From Aerococcus viridans (GTDB lineage: Bacteria; Bacillota; Bacilli; Lactobacillales; Aerococcaceae), in NCBI RefSeq assembly GCF_002871935.1, contig NZ_PNHQ01000027.1:1-19613 (forward strand): a DNA stretch of 19,613 nucleotides, given 5' to 3'. The first letter of the stretch is position 1; every line of letters starts with the position of its first letter. The notes under the pieces are model-generated. The model saw only the letters and a list, made by a program, of their open reading frames with translations. It was not told where the DNA came from and searched no databases. A program made the position numbers and the translations under genes. This document shows, piece after piece, positions 1-7,094 of the stretch.

Positions 1-87
1 ATAATGGAAATGAATGATAAATAAAAAAACCAAGCAATCAATGATTACTTGGAAATTATTCTCATCAGTCCGATTTGACGAAGAGCC
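1..87 (-). mobile_element. End of an ISL3-like insertion sequence, cut by the window edge
   Basis: Read on the minus strand from base 87 leftwards, the sequence begins GGCTCT, then ten bases, then GGACTGATGA (71 to 62). The same pattern with identical spacing starts at 19528 on the plus strand at the other edge. From memory, GGCTCTTTGTCAAAT-like ends are typical of ISL3-family elements of lactic acid bacteria; this copy reads GGCTCTTCGTCAAAT. No transposase lies in the visible part, so the family name is inference. The element extends out of the window. I found no 8-base target duplication because the other end of this copy is not visible. Confidence 0.5.
22..52 (-). terminator. Rho-independent terminator inside the left IS-like end
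   Basis: On the minus strand a stem CCAAGTAAT/ATTGCTTGG (one G-T wobble) with a five-base loop is followed by seven T residues. It lies 35 bases inside the IS-like end and would stop transcription entering the element from the rpmF side. It could also serve as the effective terminator of the yceD-rpmF unit. Confidence 0.7.
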
Positions 88-117
88 CCTTTTAATTATA
101 TATAATCAAAGTAAACC

Positions 118-157
118 ATTAAGCCTTTCACATATTTATTATGTGTCCATACTTAAT
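118..157 (-). other. Interrupted hairpin downstream of rpmF
   Basis: An outer stem ATTAAG/CTTAAT (118-123 with 152-157) encloses an inner stem CACATA/TATGTG (129-134 with 140-145) and a five-base loop. On the minus strand it follows the rpmF stop by about 20 bases. It is AT-rich and lacks a clean T-run, so it may be a weak or relic terminator or an RNA 3' end structure. Confidence 0.3.
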
Positions 158-177
158 AAATCTTGTGCTAAATAAAA

Positions 178-363
178 TTATTCAGCTGCTGCGTCAGTCA
201 TTACATCTTTACCATCGTAGAAACCGCAGTTTGCACATACATGGTGAGATTTACGTAATTCACCACAGTTAGGGCATGCGTTCATTCCAGGTACTTCTAA
301 TTTGTAATGTGTACGGCGTTTGTTTTTTCTTTGTTTAGACGTTTTACGCTTTGGTACTGCCAT
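178..363 (-). CDS. rpmF: 50S ribosomal protein L32
   Basis: This is bacterial ribosomal protein bL32 of the large subunit. The 61-residue product starts [10 protein letters not shown], the usual L32 start, has a very basic first 20 residues for rRNA contact, and has a CxxC-n9-CxxC zinc ribbon (Cys30, Cys33, Cys43, Cys46). That makes it the four-cysteine, zinc-binding form rather than the cysteine-free form. A second ATG lies one codon upstream (364-366). The AGGAGG at 371-376 sits seven bases from the chosen ATG and only four from the other, so I chose the inner one. It follows yceD by 26 bases, a pairing found in many bacteria, and should be transcribed from the yceD promoter. plsX, which often follows rpmF, is absent; an IS-like end begins 90 bases downstream. 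Confidence 0.97.
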   Translation of the reverse strand: MAVPKRKTSKQRKNKRRTHYKLEVPGMNACPNCGELRKSHHVCANCGFYDGKDVMTDAAAE

Positions 364-389
364 CATTACACCTCCTAATTAAATATCAA

Positions 390-947
390 TTATGCTTCAT
401 CCGACGATTCTGAATCTTTAAACAGATCTTGAAGTTTCGCGAATTCAGGATTAATAGCTTTCTCTTCATCGCGTTCAGCTTCAAACTCTGCTTGACTTAC
501 AACTCGCCAGTCATTCCCTTCAGGAAACGCATCATCTGCCTCTTCCGATTCAGTTAAAATCTGAATTGGTAGATTTAAAAGAATGTTGTCACGGATAGAA
601 TTTCGCAAATCTAATGTATAGCTATCCATATTTAACTGTACAACATGTTCTTCATCGACAATATCTGTCTCCCAACCGTCTTCAATGAAACGTTCGGAAA
701 CTGGTATCTGTAGATCCAACACTACCGGCTCTAAAGACCGTGTAGATGGCATCGTCATTTTTAGTGCTAATCGTAATTGTGTCAATACTGTATGTTCTTC
801 ATAGAGAACCATACCCTCTACTGAAACAGGTGACATATCGATCAAGTCAGGTATTACTGCCTTCATCTGTTCTTTCATATCAACTGATTCTTGAATCATC
901 ATTGGTTGAGATGCGATTTGACGCAACTCTTGAATAGACCATTTCAT
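390..947 (-). CDS. yceD: YceD/DUF177 family protein, 23S rRNA accumulation factor
   Basis: This 185-residue acidic protein belongs to the YceD (YlbN in Bacillus, DUF177) family, linked in bacteria and plastids to accumulation of 23S rRNA; the mechanism is not settled. Visible family traits are the MKWSIQEL start, the LDLRNSIRDNILLNLP segment in the middle, and the C-terminal stretch around NPEFAKLQDLF. Its place just before rpmF is the family's usual one. I chose the ATG at 947: AGGTGG (954-959) lies six bases upstream, and the promoter at 977-1005 would start RNA near base 970, so an in-frame start eight codons further out would fall at or beyond the RNA start. The C-terminus is rich in Glu and Asp. 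Confidence 0.9.
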   Translation of the reverse strand: MKWSIQELRQIASQPMMIQESVDMKEQMKAVIPDLIDMSPVSVEGMVLYEEHTVLTQLRLALKMTMPSTRSLEPVVLDLQIPVSERFIEDGWETDIVDEEHVVQLNMDSYTLDLRNSIRDNILLNLPIQILTESEEADDAFPEGNDWRVVSQAEFEAERDEEKAINPEFAKLQDLFKDSESSDEA

Positions 948-976
948 TATTGACCACCTAATAAGCAACAAGAAAA

Positions 977-1005
977 ATTATACTAAGTTTATACCTATTT
1001 GTCAA
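977..1005 (-). promoter_or_regulatory. Perfect-consensus sigma-A promoter for yceD-rpmF
   Basis: Minus strand: TTGACA (1005-1000), a 17-base spacer, and TATAAT (982-977). Both hexamers match consensus exactly at the ideal spacing. RNA would start near base 970, giving a leader of about 23 bases before the yceD ATG. Confidence 0.88.
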
Positions 1006-1022
1006 TGTTTTTTCCTTGACAA
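999..1022. promoter_or_regulatory. Inverted repeat over the yceD -35 box
   Basis: TTGTCAA (999-1005) and TTGACAA (1016-1022) form a perfect 7-base inverted repeat with a ten-base spacer. One arm is the -35 hexamer itself. It could be an operator, but one arm is constrained by the -35 consensus, so a chance match is possible. Confidence 0.3.
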
Positions 1023-1146
1023 GGGTGTTAAATTAAACTCATTACCACTTTTTGATTATAATATTTATAAGATGAAACGCACTTACTCATACTACTAGGT
1101 TCCTATCAAAAAGTAAACTATTTTTCTCCTGCTCCCTTTCCTTTTT

Positions 1147-2418
1147 TTATTTCGTAAATATTGGCGGATGATTGAAATTTTGGTTTCCAATTTGTGGTTT
1201 TAGTATTTCATACATCCGGTCAACCTTCAACCACATTGGCCAGTTTTTTTCACTCGCCTGGTCCACACGACTCACCAATTGCCACGAACACTCTGTATCA
1301 TTCAAACTTCCCTTAATTGTTTTCAAGTAAGCGCGCCCTTTAGCCGTTGCCCCAAGCAACATCAAAGGTTGTTTATGTCCTGGTGAAAGTACTGTTTGCA
1401 TATCTTTCTTGTGAATATTTAAAGCAACCATTAAAGCCGTTCGCTGTATCCGATTTGCTGACCAATTGCGATTTTTCACTTGGTTCACAAAATCCGCAAA
1501 ACTATCCACCTGTTTAATGGCCTCAATCATCCGGTGTTCCATACCACCTACCATTTGGTAGATATTACTAAGCTCATCAGCTGAACCAGTTAACAAACGA
1601 TATCGTAAATATGGGAATAAGTCACTCCAAGATACCAACCGGTTTTCATCATTAGCTTTACGCAAAGATTCAGCCATCAGACTCGGCACCATTTTATTCA
1701 GCGTATGAATATTTTCCTGTTCTTTTAAATCTTTCGTCAAGAGATAGTGACGAATAGCTGAACCCGATGTGTACACTTGGTCATTTTCCAACAGGTGTTC
1801 TTCCTTAACCACAGCTAAACGATGGTTATCGCCAATTCGCTTGATTGGTATCATATTCAAAGGTGTTGGTAATTCAGCATTCACCTTGGCATAAGCAAAA
1901 GCGAGCAATGTATTCGCATTTTCTTGGAAACGAATGTTCAAGGCGGCTAATGTAGGATATGTTTTTTGTAGATGTTGAATAGCAGCAATCCGTTGCTCAG
2001 CAAAAGAAAGATTCTCCATATGTGAAACAGCCTCATCAGCCGCCACCACTTCACCTGGATGGTTAACCATCCATTTCGCCAACTGTTCGTAATTTACAAA
2101 GTAGTCATCCTCAACACCAAAGGAAATTGCACGACAGCCTAAAGCAGCTAACGCATTTACACCGCCTTTTGCAAAATAGTCAGCTGGCTGAGTGGCATAC
2201 CAAAATGGTAATTCTATTACTAAATCACAACCATTATCCAATGCGACGGCTGCCCGGTCCCATTTAGATATCATGCTTGGTTCGCCACGTTGGACATAGT
2301 TCCCTGACATTACACCAACTACAATATCAGCCTTAGCTTGTTCTTTTGCTTTTTTGATCTGATAGGCATGGCCGTTATGGAACGGATGCCATTCTGCAAT
2401 AATTCCGACAGCTTGCAT
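1147..2418 (-). CDS. tmcAL: tRNA(Met) cytidine acetate ligase TmcAL (YlbM)
   Basis: The 423-residue product matches TmcAL, which uses ATP and acetate to form N4-acetylcytidine at the wobble base of elongator tRNA-Met. The N-terminus is a nucleotidyltransferase fold with GIIAEWHPFHNGH, where HNGH at residues 14-17 is the HxGH ATP-binding motif. The block around VMSGNYVQRGEPSM and SKWDRA is also characteristic. Most family members read E-Y-N-P before FHNGH; here it is E-W-H-P, a mild variation. Length is close to the usual 400. GGGGTG lies five bases before the ATG. It is the last gene of the yqeG operon. In Bacillus it instead stands next to the yceD-rpmF pair, which here lies just downstream but has its own promoter. 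I see no convincing terminator in 972-1146. Confidence 0.93.
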   Translation of the reverse strand: MQAVGIIAEWHPFHNGHAYQIKKAKEQAKADIVVGVMSGNYVQRGEPSMISKWDRAAVALDNGCDLVIELPFWYATQPADYFAKGGVNALAALGCRAISFGVEDDYFVNYEQLAKWMVNHPGEVVAADEAVSHMENLSFAEQRIAAIQHLQKTYPTLAALNIRFQENANTLLAFAYAKVNAELPTPLNMIPIKRIGDNHRLAVVKEEHLLENDQVYTSGSAIRHYLLTKDLKEQENIHTLNKMVPSLMAESLRKANDENRLVSWSDLFPYLRYRLLTGSADELSNIYQMVGGMEHRMIEAIKQVDSFADFVNQVKNRNWSANRIQRTALMVALNIHKKDMQTVLSPGHKQPLMLLGATAKGRAYLKTIKGSLNDTECSWQLVSRVDQASEKNWPMWLKVDRMYEILKPQIGNQNFNHPPIFTK

Positions 2419-2452
2419 AGGGTCACCCCTTTTGTCAATCTATGATATTGGT

Positions 2453-3220
2453 TTATTTCTCTGCTGAGAAGAATATACGCTTAGAATTGGTGCTTGGTGC
2501 TTCTTGTGTGAAATCGCTTGTTACCCTAATATTCTTAAATCCAACCTGGGTTAAGATATTCTGATATTCTTCAATCGCTAGTGTTTGTTCATAATGCATT
2601 TCTTCAAATCGTTGATAGTATTGATCTGCTTCATTTTGGACGAATACATTAATCGTATGATCAATAGTATTTTTGCCACGAAATTGATCTGATGTCCAAG
2701 TAAAGACAGCATCATCCCACTCAACAACAAATGAACTTTCTGGATAGATTTCATTCATTTGATATACGGAGTGGACATCAAACATAAATAGGCCGCCATC
2801 TTGCAACTGTTGATAGATGTGTGTAAAGGTTGTTTTAACAGCCTCGGCATTTTGTAGATAATTAAAAGTGTCACAGAAGCAAGAAATGACTGTTGCCTGA
2901 TTTTCTAATTCAAAACTTGTCATATCATCTTGCCAGAATGTTAAGTCTAATTTGGCTTCTTTGGCATTTTTAATAGCTGCATTAACCATCTTCTCTGATA
3001 GGTCTAATCCTTTAATAGCATAGCCTGCCTGAGCCATAAGGATCGCAAACTGACCGCCTCCCGCACCTAAATCTAACCAAAAATCTTGGTCGTCTAAATA
3101 CTTGCCAAAAGCTTGAATCGTATCTGTAGCATAGGTAAACCAAGATAAGTATAGACTGTCATCAAACAAGATTTCGTAAACATCAGCGAATACGTCATAT
3201 TGTTGTTGATTATCTGTCAT
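2453..3220 (-). CDS. Class I SAM-dependent methyltransferase (YqeM-like)
   Basis: This 255-residue protein has the class I methyltransferase fold. Motif I, LDLGAGGGQFAI, lies at residues 49-60, and the acidic loop GLDLSEKMV, which should contact the ribose of S-adenosylmethionine, at 71-79. A further strand, ATVISCFCDTFNYL, is at about 109-122. The substrate is unknown. By position it corresponds to YqeM of Bacillus, which also follows yqeL/rsfS. The start lies only eight bases after the rsfS stop, with a weak GGGC upstream, so translation is probably coupled to rsfS. The neighbours suggest a job in ribosome or RNA maintenance, but nothing in the sequence proves an RNA substrate. There is no signal peptide or membrane segment. 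Confidence 0.85.
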   Translation of the reverse strand: MTDNQQQYDVFADVYEILFDDSLYLSWFTYATDTIQAFGKYLDDQDFWLDLGAGGGQFAILMAQAGYAIKGLDLSEKMVNAAIKNAKEAKLDLTFWQDDMTSFELENQATVISCFCDTFNYLQNAEAVKTTFTHIYQQLQDGGLFMFDVHSVYQMNEIYPESSFVVEWDDAVFTWTSDQFRGKNTIDHTINVFVQNEADQYYQRFEEMHYEQTLAIEEYQNILTQVGFKNIRVTSDFTQEAPSTNSKRIFFSAEK

Positions 3221-3228
3221 AATGCGCC

Positions 3229-3588
3229 CTAGCTAATCCATTCTTCGATATTTACTAACGGTGCTTCGGACCACATTTTTTCTAAGTTATAGAAGCCTCG
3301 TTCTTCAGTAGTAAATACATGAATAATTACGTCGAATGCATCGATTAAAATCCAACGATTACCATCTTGGCCTTCGATACCTTTGACTTTAAAATCAGCT
3401 TCTTCAATTGCTTCTTCTACTGCTTCCACAATTGCTTTTACTTGACGGTCATTACGACCTGACATAATGACAAAGTAGTCTGCCATTGGGGTTATATTTG
3501 CAACATCCAATGCTACGATATCTGTCGCTAATCGGTCATCTGCGCCTCTAACAATAGCTTCTAATAATACTTCACTTTTTTTAGTCAT
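3229..3588 (-). CDS. rsfS: Ribosomal silencing factor RsfS
   Basis: RsfS (YbeB/YqeL, Iojap family) binds ribosomal protein uL14 and blocks joining of the two subunits, which lowers translation under starvation. The 119-residue length is normal. Family features are the N-terminal helix, the core ADYFVIMSGRNDRQVKAI at about residues 36-53, the segment GQDGNRWILIDAFDVIIHVF at about 73-92, and ERGFYNLEKMW near the end. GGAG lies a few bases before the ATG. It sits ten bases after yqeK, in the usual order nadD-yqeK-rsfS-methyltransferase. It is cytoplasmic and probably transcribed from the yqeG promoter. Confidence 0.96.
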   Translation of the reverse strand: MTKKSEVLLEAIVRGADDRLATDIVALDVANITPMADYFVIMSGRNDRQVKAIVEAVEEAIEEADFKVKGIEGQDGNRWILIDAFDVIIHVFTTEERGFYNLEKMWSEAPLVNIEEWIS

Positions 3589-3598
3589 ATAATCTCCT

Positions 3599-4213
3599 TT
3601 ATTTCTCTTTACGATGATAATTTTTCACCCAATCGTTATAGATTAAGATAGTTTCCGGATATATTTGTCGTCCTGATCTCACTAGATGCGTAATAGACTG
3701 TTTAATTTTAAAATCAACAGCTGCATCCAAGTCAGTTTTGGCTAATTTACGAGCCTTTTCAACACCTTTGAAATCTCGACCTGGTTCAATATAATCAGCA
3801 ATAAATAGGATTTTTTGGTCTAAGGTCATCTCATAGCCTCCAATGGTGTGAATCCAAACAGCCTTTAAAATGTCTTCATCCTTGACGTTAAATTGCGTAT
3901 CTGCAATCATAGCTGCTAATGGGCCGTGCCAAATGGCAGACCCATAATTTATCCATTCCGGATCATAACCCGGATAGTCTTTAAAAGTCAGTAGGTGTTT
4001 TTGACTATCATCTTTTGCATAGTCATGCAATAAGGCTGCTATACTCGCTTTATCCACATTAGCTTCTGGATATAATTCAGCTAATTCAATGGCTGTTTGC
4101 TCGACGCGGAGGACATGGTTAAAGCGTTTATTAGTTAAACGAGCTTGTAACAACTCTTCAAGTTCTTTTCGCGTAATTTGAATTAAATCTTGATTCAGTT
4201 CTCTAGCTTTCAT
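3599..4213 (-). CDS. yqeK: HD-domain symmetrical Ap4A hydrolase YqeK
   Basis: YqeK enzymes split diadenosine tetraphosphate symmetrically into two ADP and use a metal centre held by HD-domain residues. The 204-residue product shows the full set: His33 (FNHVLRV), His63-Asp64 (LLHDYAKD), His96 (IWHGPLAA), His122 (WIHTIGG) and Asp140 (FIADYIEPGRDF). The ATG overlaps the end of nadD by 11 bases. The nearest AGGGG is about 13 bases away, so translational coupling to nadD is likely. It is a separate gene here; in some lineages the NadD and YqeK parts are fused. Confidence 0.94.
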   Translation of the reverse strand: MKARELNQDLIQITRKELEELLQARLTNKRFNHVLRVEQTAIELAELYPEANVDKASIAALLHDYAKDDSQKHLLTFKDYPGYDPEWINYGSAIWHGPLAAMIADTQFNVKDEDILKAVWIHTIGGYEMTLDQKILFIADYIEPGRDFKGVEKARKLAKTDLDAAVDFKIKQSITHLVRSGRQIYPETILIYNDWVKNYHRKEK

Positions 4214-4865
4214 GCGGTTGATATAACCCCTTTTCTAGAATATAGGCTGCAACGGATGCTGGCGTTAGATAGCGAATAGATGCTTGTTCAGCAACTGCTT
4301 TTCGTATACTTGTTGATGATACAGTCATCCTCTCAGCATCTATGAATATCAGTGGATAGTCTGTTTCATTTCGGTAACCCTCACGCCCAACGCCTACAAA
4401 ATGAACCATTTTTATCAGGTCATTTATTCTATGCCATTTAGGCAAATCTTCAATCATGTCAGCACCAATAATAAAATAGAACTCATATGTTGGGTATAAG
4501 GTTGTCAAAATCTCCATTGTATCTACTGTGTAAGATTTTCCAACCCTATCTAATTCAATACCCTCAAGTCGAAAATGTGGATTGTCTTCAATGGCTAACG
4601 CGATCATATCCACTCTGTAGGCATCCGCGAGCGTTTCTTTACTTTCTGCATGTGGTGGTTTTTTATTTGGCATAAACCAAACTTCATCTAACTTTAATTT
4701 ATCATAGACTTGTTCCGCCATTAATAAGTGCCCATTATGAATCGGATTAAAAGTGCCCCCTAAGATACCAATACGCTTGTGAGGATTATCTTCAAATGCT
4801 AATTCTGTCTCTGGGTCATTTATTAAACGAACATGTTCTTGATTTAGAAATGATACCTTTGCCAC
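4203..4865 (-). CDS. nadD: Nicotinate-nucleotide adenylyltransferase
   Basis: NadD joins nicotinate mononucleotide and ATP to deamido-NAD, a step in NAD synthesis. The 220-residue product has the nucleotidyltransferase core GILGGTFNPIHNGH, with the catalytic His43-x-Gly-His46, the MPNKKPPHA substrate loop, and VSSTSIR near residue 183, the ATP-binding ISSTxIR motif. About 30 residues precede the core, more than in enterobacterial forms; longer N-termini occur in Lactobacillales NadD. The start is GTG, fixed by GGAGGC (4871-4876) five bases upstream. It overlaps yqeK by 11 bases and follows yhbY by 16. Confidence 0.95.
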   Translation of the reverse strand: MAKVSFLNQEHVRLINDPETELAFEDNPHKRIGILGGTFNPIHNGHLLMAEQVYDKLKLDEVWFMPNKKPPHAESKETLADAYRVDMIALAIEDNPHFRLEGIELDRVGKSYTVDTMEILTTLYPTYEFYFIIGADMIEDLPKWHRINDLIKMVHFVGVGREGYRNETDYPLIFIDAERMTVSSTSIRKAVAEQASIRYLTPASVAAYILEKGLYQPHES

Positions 4866-4881
4866 GACTTGCCTCCTGTAA

Positions 4882-5190
4882 TTAACCTAATGCTTTAACT
4901 TGAGCTGAAATTTCTTGATATTTCGCTTCTTGAGAAGGTCTATATAAAGTAATCACTCGGCCGATTGTTTGTACAACAAAAGCATCTACAGCTTCAGCGA
5001 TTTCTGTTGCAGCTTCAGTCGTTTCTTCATCAGTATTTTGTAAAAGGTGTATTTTAATCAGTTCTCGTTTTTCTAAGACCTCATCAATTTGCACCATAAA
5101 TTCTTCTGATAAGCCATTTTTACCGATATTTGCTACAGGATTTAAATGATGTGCTTCTTTGCGTAAAAATTTCTTCTGTTTATTGTTCAA
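4882..5190 (-). CDS. yhbY: YhbY/YqeI CRM-domain RNA-binding protein
   Basis: The 102-residue product is a single CRM (CRS1-YhbY) domain, a KH-like fold that binds 50S assembly intermediates. The signature loop GKNG lies at residues 23-26, preceded by the conserved start KKFLRKEAHHLNP, and followed by KRELIKIHLL. The gene begins with TTG at 5190: no ATG exists near this point in frame, and AAAGGAGA (5199-5206) lies at a workable distance upstream. It stands between yqeH and nadD. In Bacillus, aroE lies between yqeH and this gene; here the two are only 38 bases apart. Confidence 0.95.
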   Translation of the reverse strand: MNNKQKKFLRKEAHHLNPVANIGKNGLSEEFMVQIDEVLEKRELIKIHLLQNTDEETTEAATEIAEAVDAFVVQTIGRVITLYRPSQEAKYQEISAQVKALG

Positions 5191-5228
5191 AATAACGGTC
5201 TCCTTTCATTTGGTTATTTTCAAGCTAT

Positions 5229-6356
5229 TTAAATTAATTTTTCTCTAGTAATAATATCGATTCCTTTTGGTACATAGACAGCAACTTGAACAGGGGCGCT
5301 CACTGACACCCAGCCTAAGCCTGGATATACGATATCTGTTGGCTTTTTAATTGAGAATTCTTTTCGTACAAGCTCTGGGAATTTATCCGTATTCTCTGGA
5401 TATGGTGGTTGTAAAATCCCACCTAGATGTTCTTGATAAAACGCATCTGAACCAGCTAATTTACGGCGGTGAGTTTTGATTTGACTAGACATGTATACGG
5501 TAAAGGATGTGCGTTCACCTGCAATAAAATCTAATCTAGCTAAACCACCAAAAAATAAGGTTTGTTCTGGATTTAATTGGAATGTCATTGGTTTGATTTC
5601 TTTATTTGGCAAAGCATCTACCAATTCTTTCCCTTCTAAGATGGCGGTCATTTGACCTGGATTAATAATTCCCGGTGTATCAATTAAACTAGCTTCACTA
5701 TTCTCAGTATCATCAAAAGGTATGTCGATTAAATCTAAAGTTGTCCCAGGAAACTGACTCGTTGTGATCACATCCGCTTCAATTCCAGTCGCTTGTAGAA
5801 TACGATTAATCAACGATGACTTCCCAACATTTGCCATACCAATCACGTATACATCGCGTCCCTCACGCATTTCATCTATTTTAGCCAACAGATCATCAAT
5901 ATTGGCACGTTTTTTAGCAGATGTCAGTATTAAGTCATCTACTTTCACACCGTTATCTTTTAAATATTTACGTAACCAATTTTCAATCCGGCTGTGTTTT
6001 ACTGCCTTTGGTATAGCATCCATCTTATTGGCAACCATTAAAATCGGATTGCTACCAGCAAAACGGTTTAATCCATTAATCAAAGAACCTGCTACGTCAA
6101 AGATATCAATCACATTCACAATTAATGCATCTTTTTCACTAAGGGTATTCAAGATAGCTAAAAATTCATCAGCCGTTGTTGAAACCTTTTCCAAGGTATT
6201 ATAGTGACGCAATTTAAAGCAGCGCTGACAGTATAATAAGCCTGATTCAATACCTTTCTGATAAGCAGTTTGCGGTGTATAGCCGCGTTTGTCTGGTTGA
6301 ACTGTCTGAATTTCCGCGCCGCAACCAACACAATACAATGTTTCTTCGTTAGACAA
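5229..6356 (-). CDS. yqeH: Circularly permuted ribosome-biogenesis GTPase YqeH
   Basis: YqeH is a GTPase needed for 30S subunit assembly. Its 375 residues show the permuted motif order: an N-terminal zinc finger (Cys9, Cys12, Cys43, Cys46), then G4 NKMD (110-113), G5 TSAKK (145-149), G1 GMANVGKS (173-180), the switch TTSQFPGTT, and G3 DTPG (226-229), followed by a C-terminal RNA-binding region. This order, with G4 before G1, defines the subfamily. The start is TTG at 6356, set by GGAGG (6364-6368) seven bases upstream. That site lies inside the end of yqeG, which overlaps by eight bases, so the two are probably translationally coupled. Confidence 0.96.
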   Translation of the reverse strand: MSNEETLYCVGCGAEIQTVQPDKRGYTPQTAYQKGIESGLLYCQRCFKLRHYNTLEKVSTTADEFLAILNTLSEKDALIVNVIDIFDVAGSLINGLNRFAGSNPILMVANKMDAIPKAVKHSRIENWLRKYLKDNGVKVDDLILTSAKKRANIDDLLAKIDEMREGRDVYVIGMANVGKSSLINRILQATGIEADVITTSQFPGTTLDLIDIPFDDTENSEASLIDTPGIINPGQMTAILEGKELVDALPNKEIKPMTFQLNPEQTLFFGGLARLDFIAGERTSFTVYMSSQIKTHRRKLAGSDAFYQEHLGGILQPPYPENTDKFPELVRKEFSIKKPTDIVYPGLGWVSVSAPVQVAVYVPKGIDIITREKLI

Positions 6357-6879
6357 TATTATTCCTCCACTTCAAATCAGGATGATTCTTTTCTAGTCTC
6401 TTAAATAAGATTTTTTCAATTTTACGATTTAAACGGGTCCAAACCAAGTCTGTCTCAACTAATGGCATCACCAAGATACTGCGAATACCTAGACGGTTAC
6501 CGCCAAAGACATCTGTTAAAAGTTGATCGCCAACAATGACTACTTCATCCTGACTCACACCTAGCTTTTCAATCGCACGTCTAAACCCTTTACGCGAAGG
6601 TTTTTTTGCATCTGAGGTAAAGAGTACCCCTAATTGATCAGCAACACGTTTTACGCGACCATGACGGTTATTAGATAAGATTACAACAGGTATGTCCGCT
6701 TCTTTCATACTTTTTAACCAAGCACGCAACTCTGGTGTACCATCAGGGTTATTCCATGCAATCAAAGTATTATCCAGATCAGTGATCACACCCTTAATAT
6801 TGTGTTTCACTAATTGATCTGGTGTTAATTGATAGATACGTTCTATCATCCAGGTTGGTGTAAAATAATCTTTTTTCAT
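6349..6879 (-). CDS. yqeG: YqeG-family HAD phosphatase
   Basis: This 176-residue protein is a HAD-superfamily hydrolase of subfamily IIIA (YqeG). Motif I is DLDNT (34-38) with the nucleophile Asp34; motif II is the SNN at 69-71; the motif III Lys lies in KKPSRKGF (about 92-99); motif IV is GDQLLTDVFGGN (117-128). The physiological substrate is unknown; mitochondrial homologues dephosphorylate phosphatidylglycerophosphate, so that reaction is possible. I chose the ATG at 6879 because GGGAGG (6885-6890) lies five bases upstream, and because the probable promoter -10 box at 6905-6910 would start RNA inside the longer 194-residue reading. It is the first gene of the operon that runs to tmcAL. Confidence 0.92.
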   Translation of the reverse strand: MKKDYFTPTWMIERIYQLTPDQLVKHNIKGVITDLDNTLIAWNNPDGTPELRAWLKSMKEADIPVVILSNNRHGRVKRVADQLGVLFTSDAKKPSRKGFRRAIEKLGVSQDEVVIVGDQLLTDVFGGNRLGIRSILVMPLVETDLVWTRLNRKIEKILFKRLEKNHPDLKWRNNIV

Positions 6880-6904
6880 GCCGGCCTCCCTTATTTTCAT
6901 GAAT

Positions 6905-6913
6905 AGTATATCA
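6905..6913 (-). promoter_or_regulatory. Extended -10 promoter for the yqeG operon
   Basis: Minus strand TG-A-TATACT, an extended -10 element. No good -35 box is found 16 to 18 bases upstream. RNA would start near 6898, about 19 bases before the yqeG ATG. The thrB terminator lies upstream, so this operon needs its own promoter. Confidence 0.55.
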
Positions 6914-7035
6914 TAAGCAGCCCCTCGATTCACTTATCCAAATATACTTAAGCCTTTGTTTCTCTCGCTTTTCTGACGCGGATTTTACCGCTAGATAAAC
7001 TCGCATAACACGTCATTATCCAAATAGTAAAGCAA

Positions 7036-7078
7036 TAAAAAATGCTACGGGCATATCAGTCAGACATGCTCGTAACAT
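7036..7078 (-). terminator. Terminator of hom-thrB
   Basis: On the minus strand, 16-base arms (7078-7063 and 7057-7042) pair with two G-T wobbles and one mismatch around a five-base loop, and are followed by six T residues. It starts 17 bases after the thrB stop. Confidence 0.85.
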
Positions 7079-7094
7079 CATCAATCGTCTAAAA

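Noticed and set aside
75..106. Plus-strand promoter TTGACG with a TATAAT downstream
   Set aside because: The TTGACG belongs to the IS-like end, the spacing is 20 bases, and no plus-strand gene follows. It could still be a junction promoter, but with nothing to drive I do not call it.
1057..1072. Palindrome TTATAA-TAT-TTATAA in the tmcAL-yceD spacer as a terminator
   Set aside because: It is entirely A/T, has no T-run after it, and would form a very weak hairpin.
5764..6204. A 146-codon open frame on the plus strand inside yqeH
   Set aside because: It is antisense to the conserved GTPase motifs and shows no protein-like features of its own.
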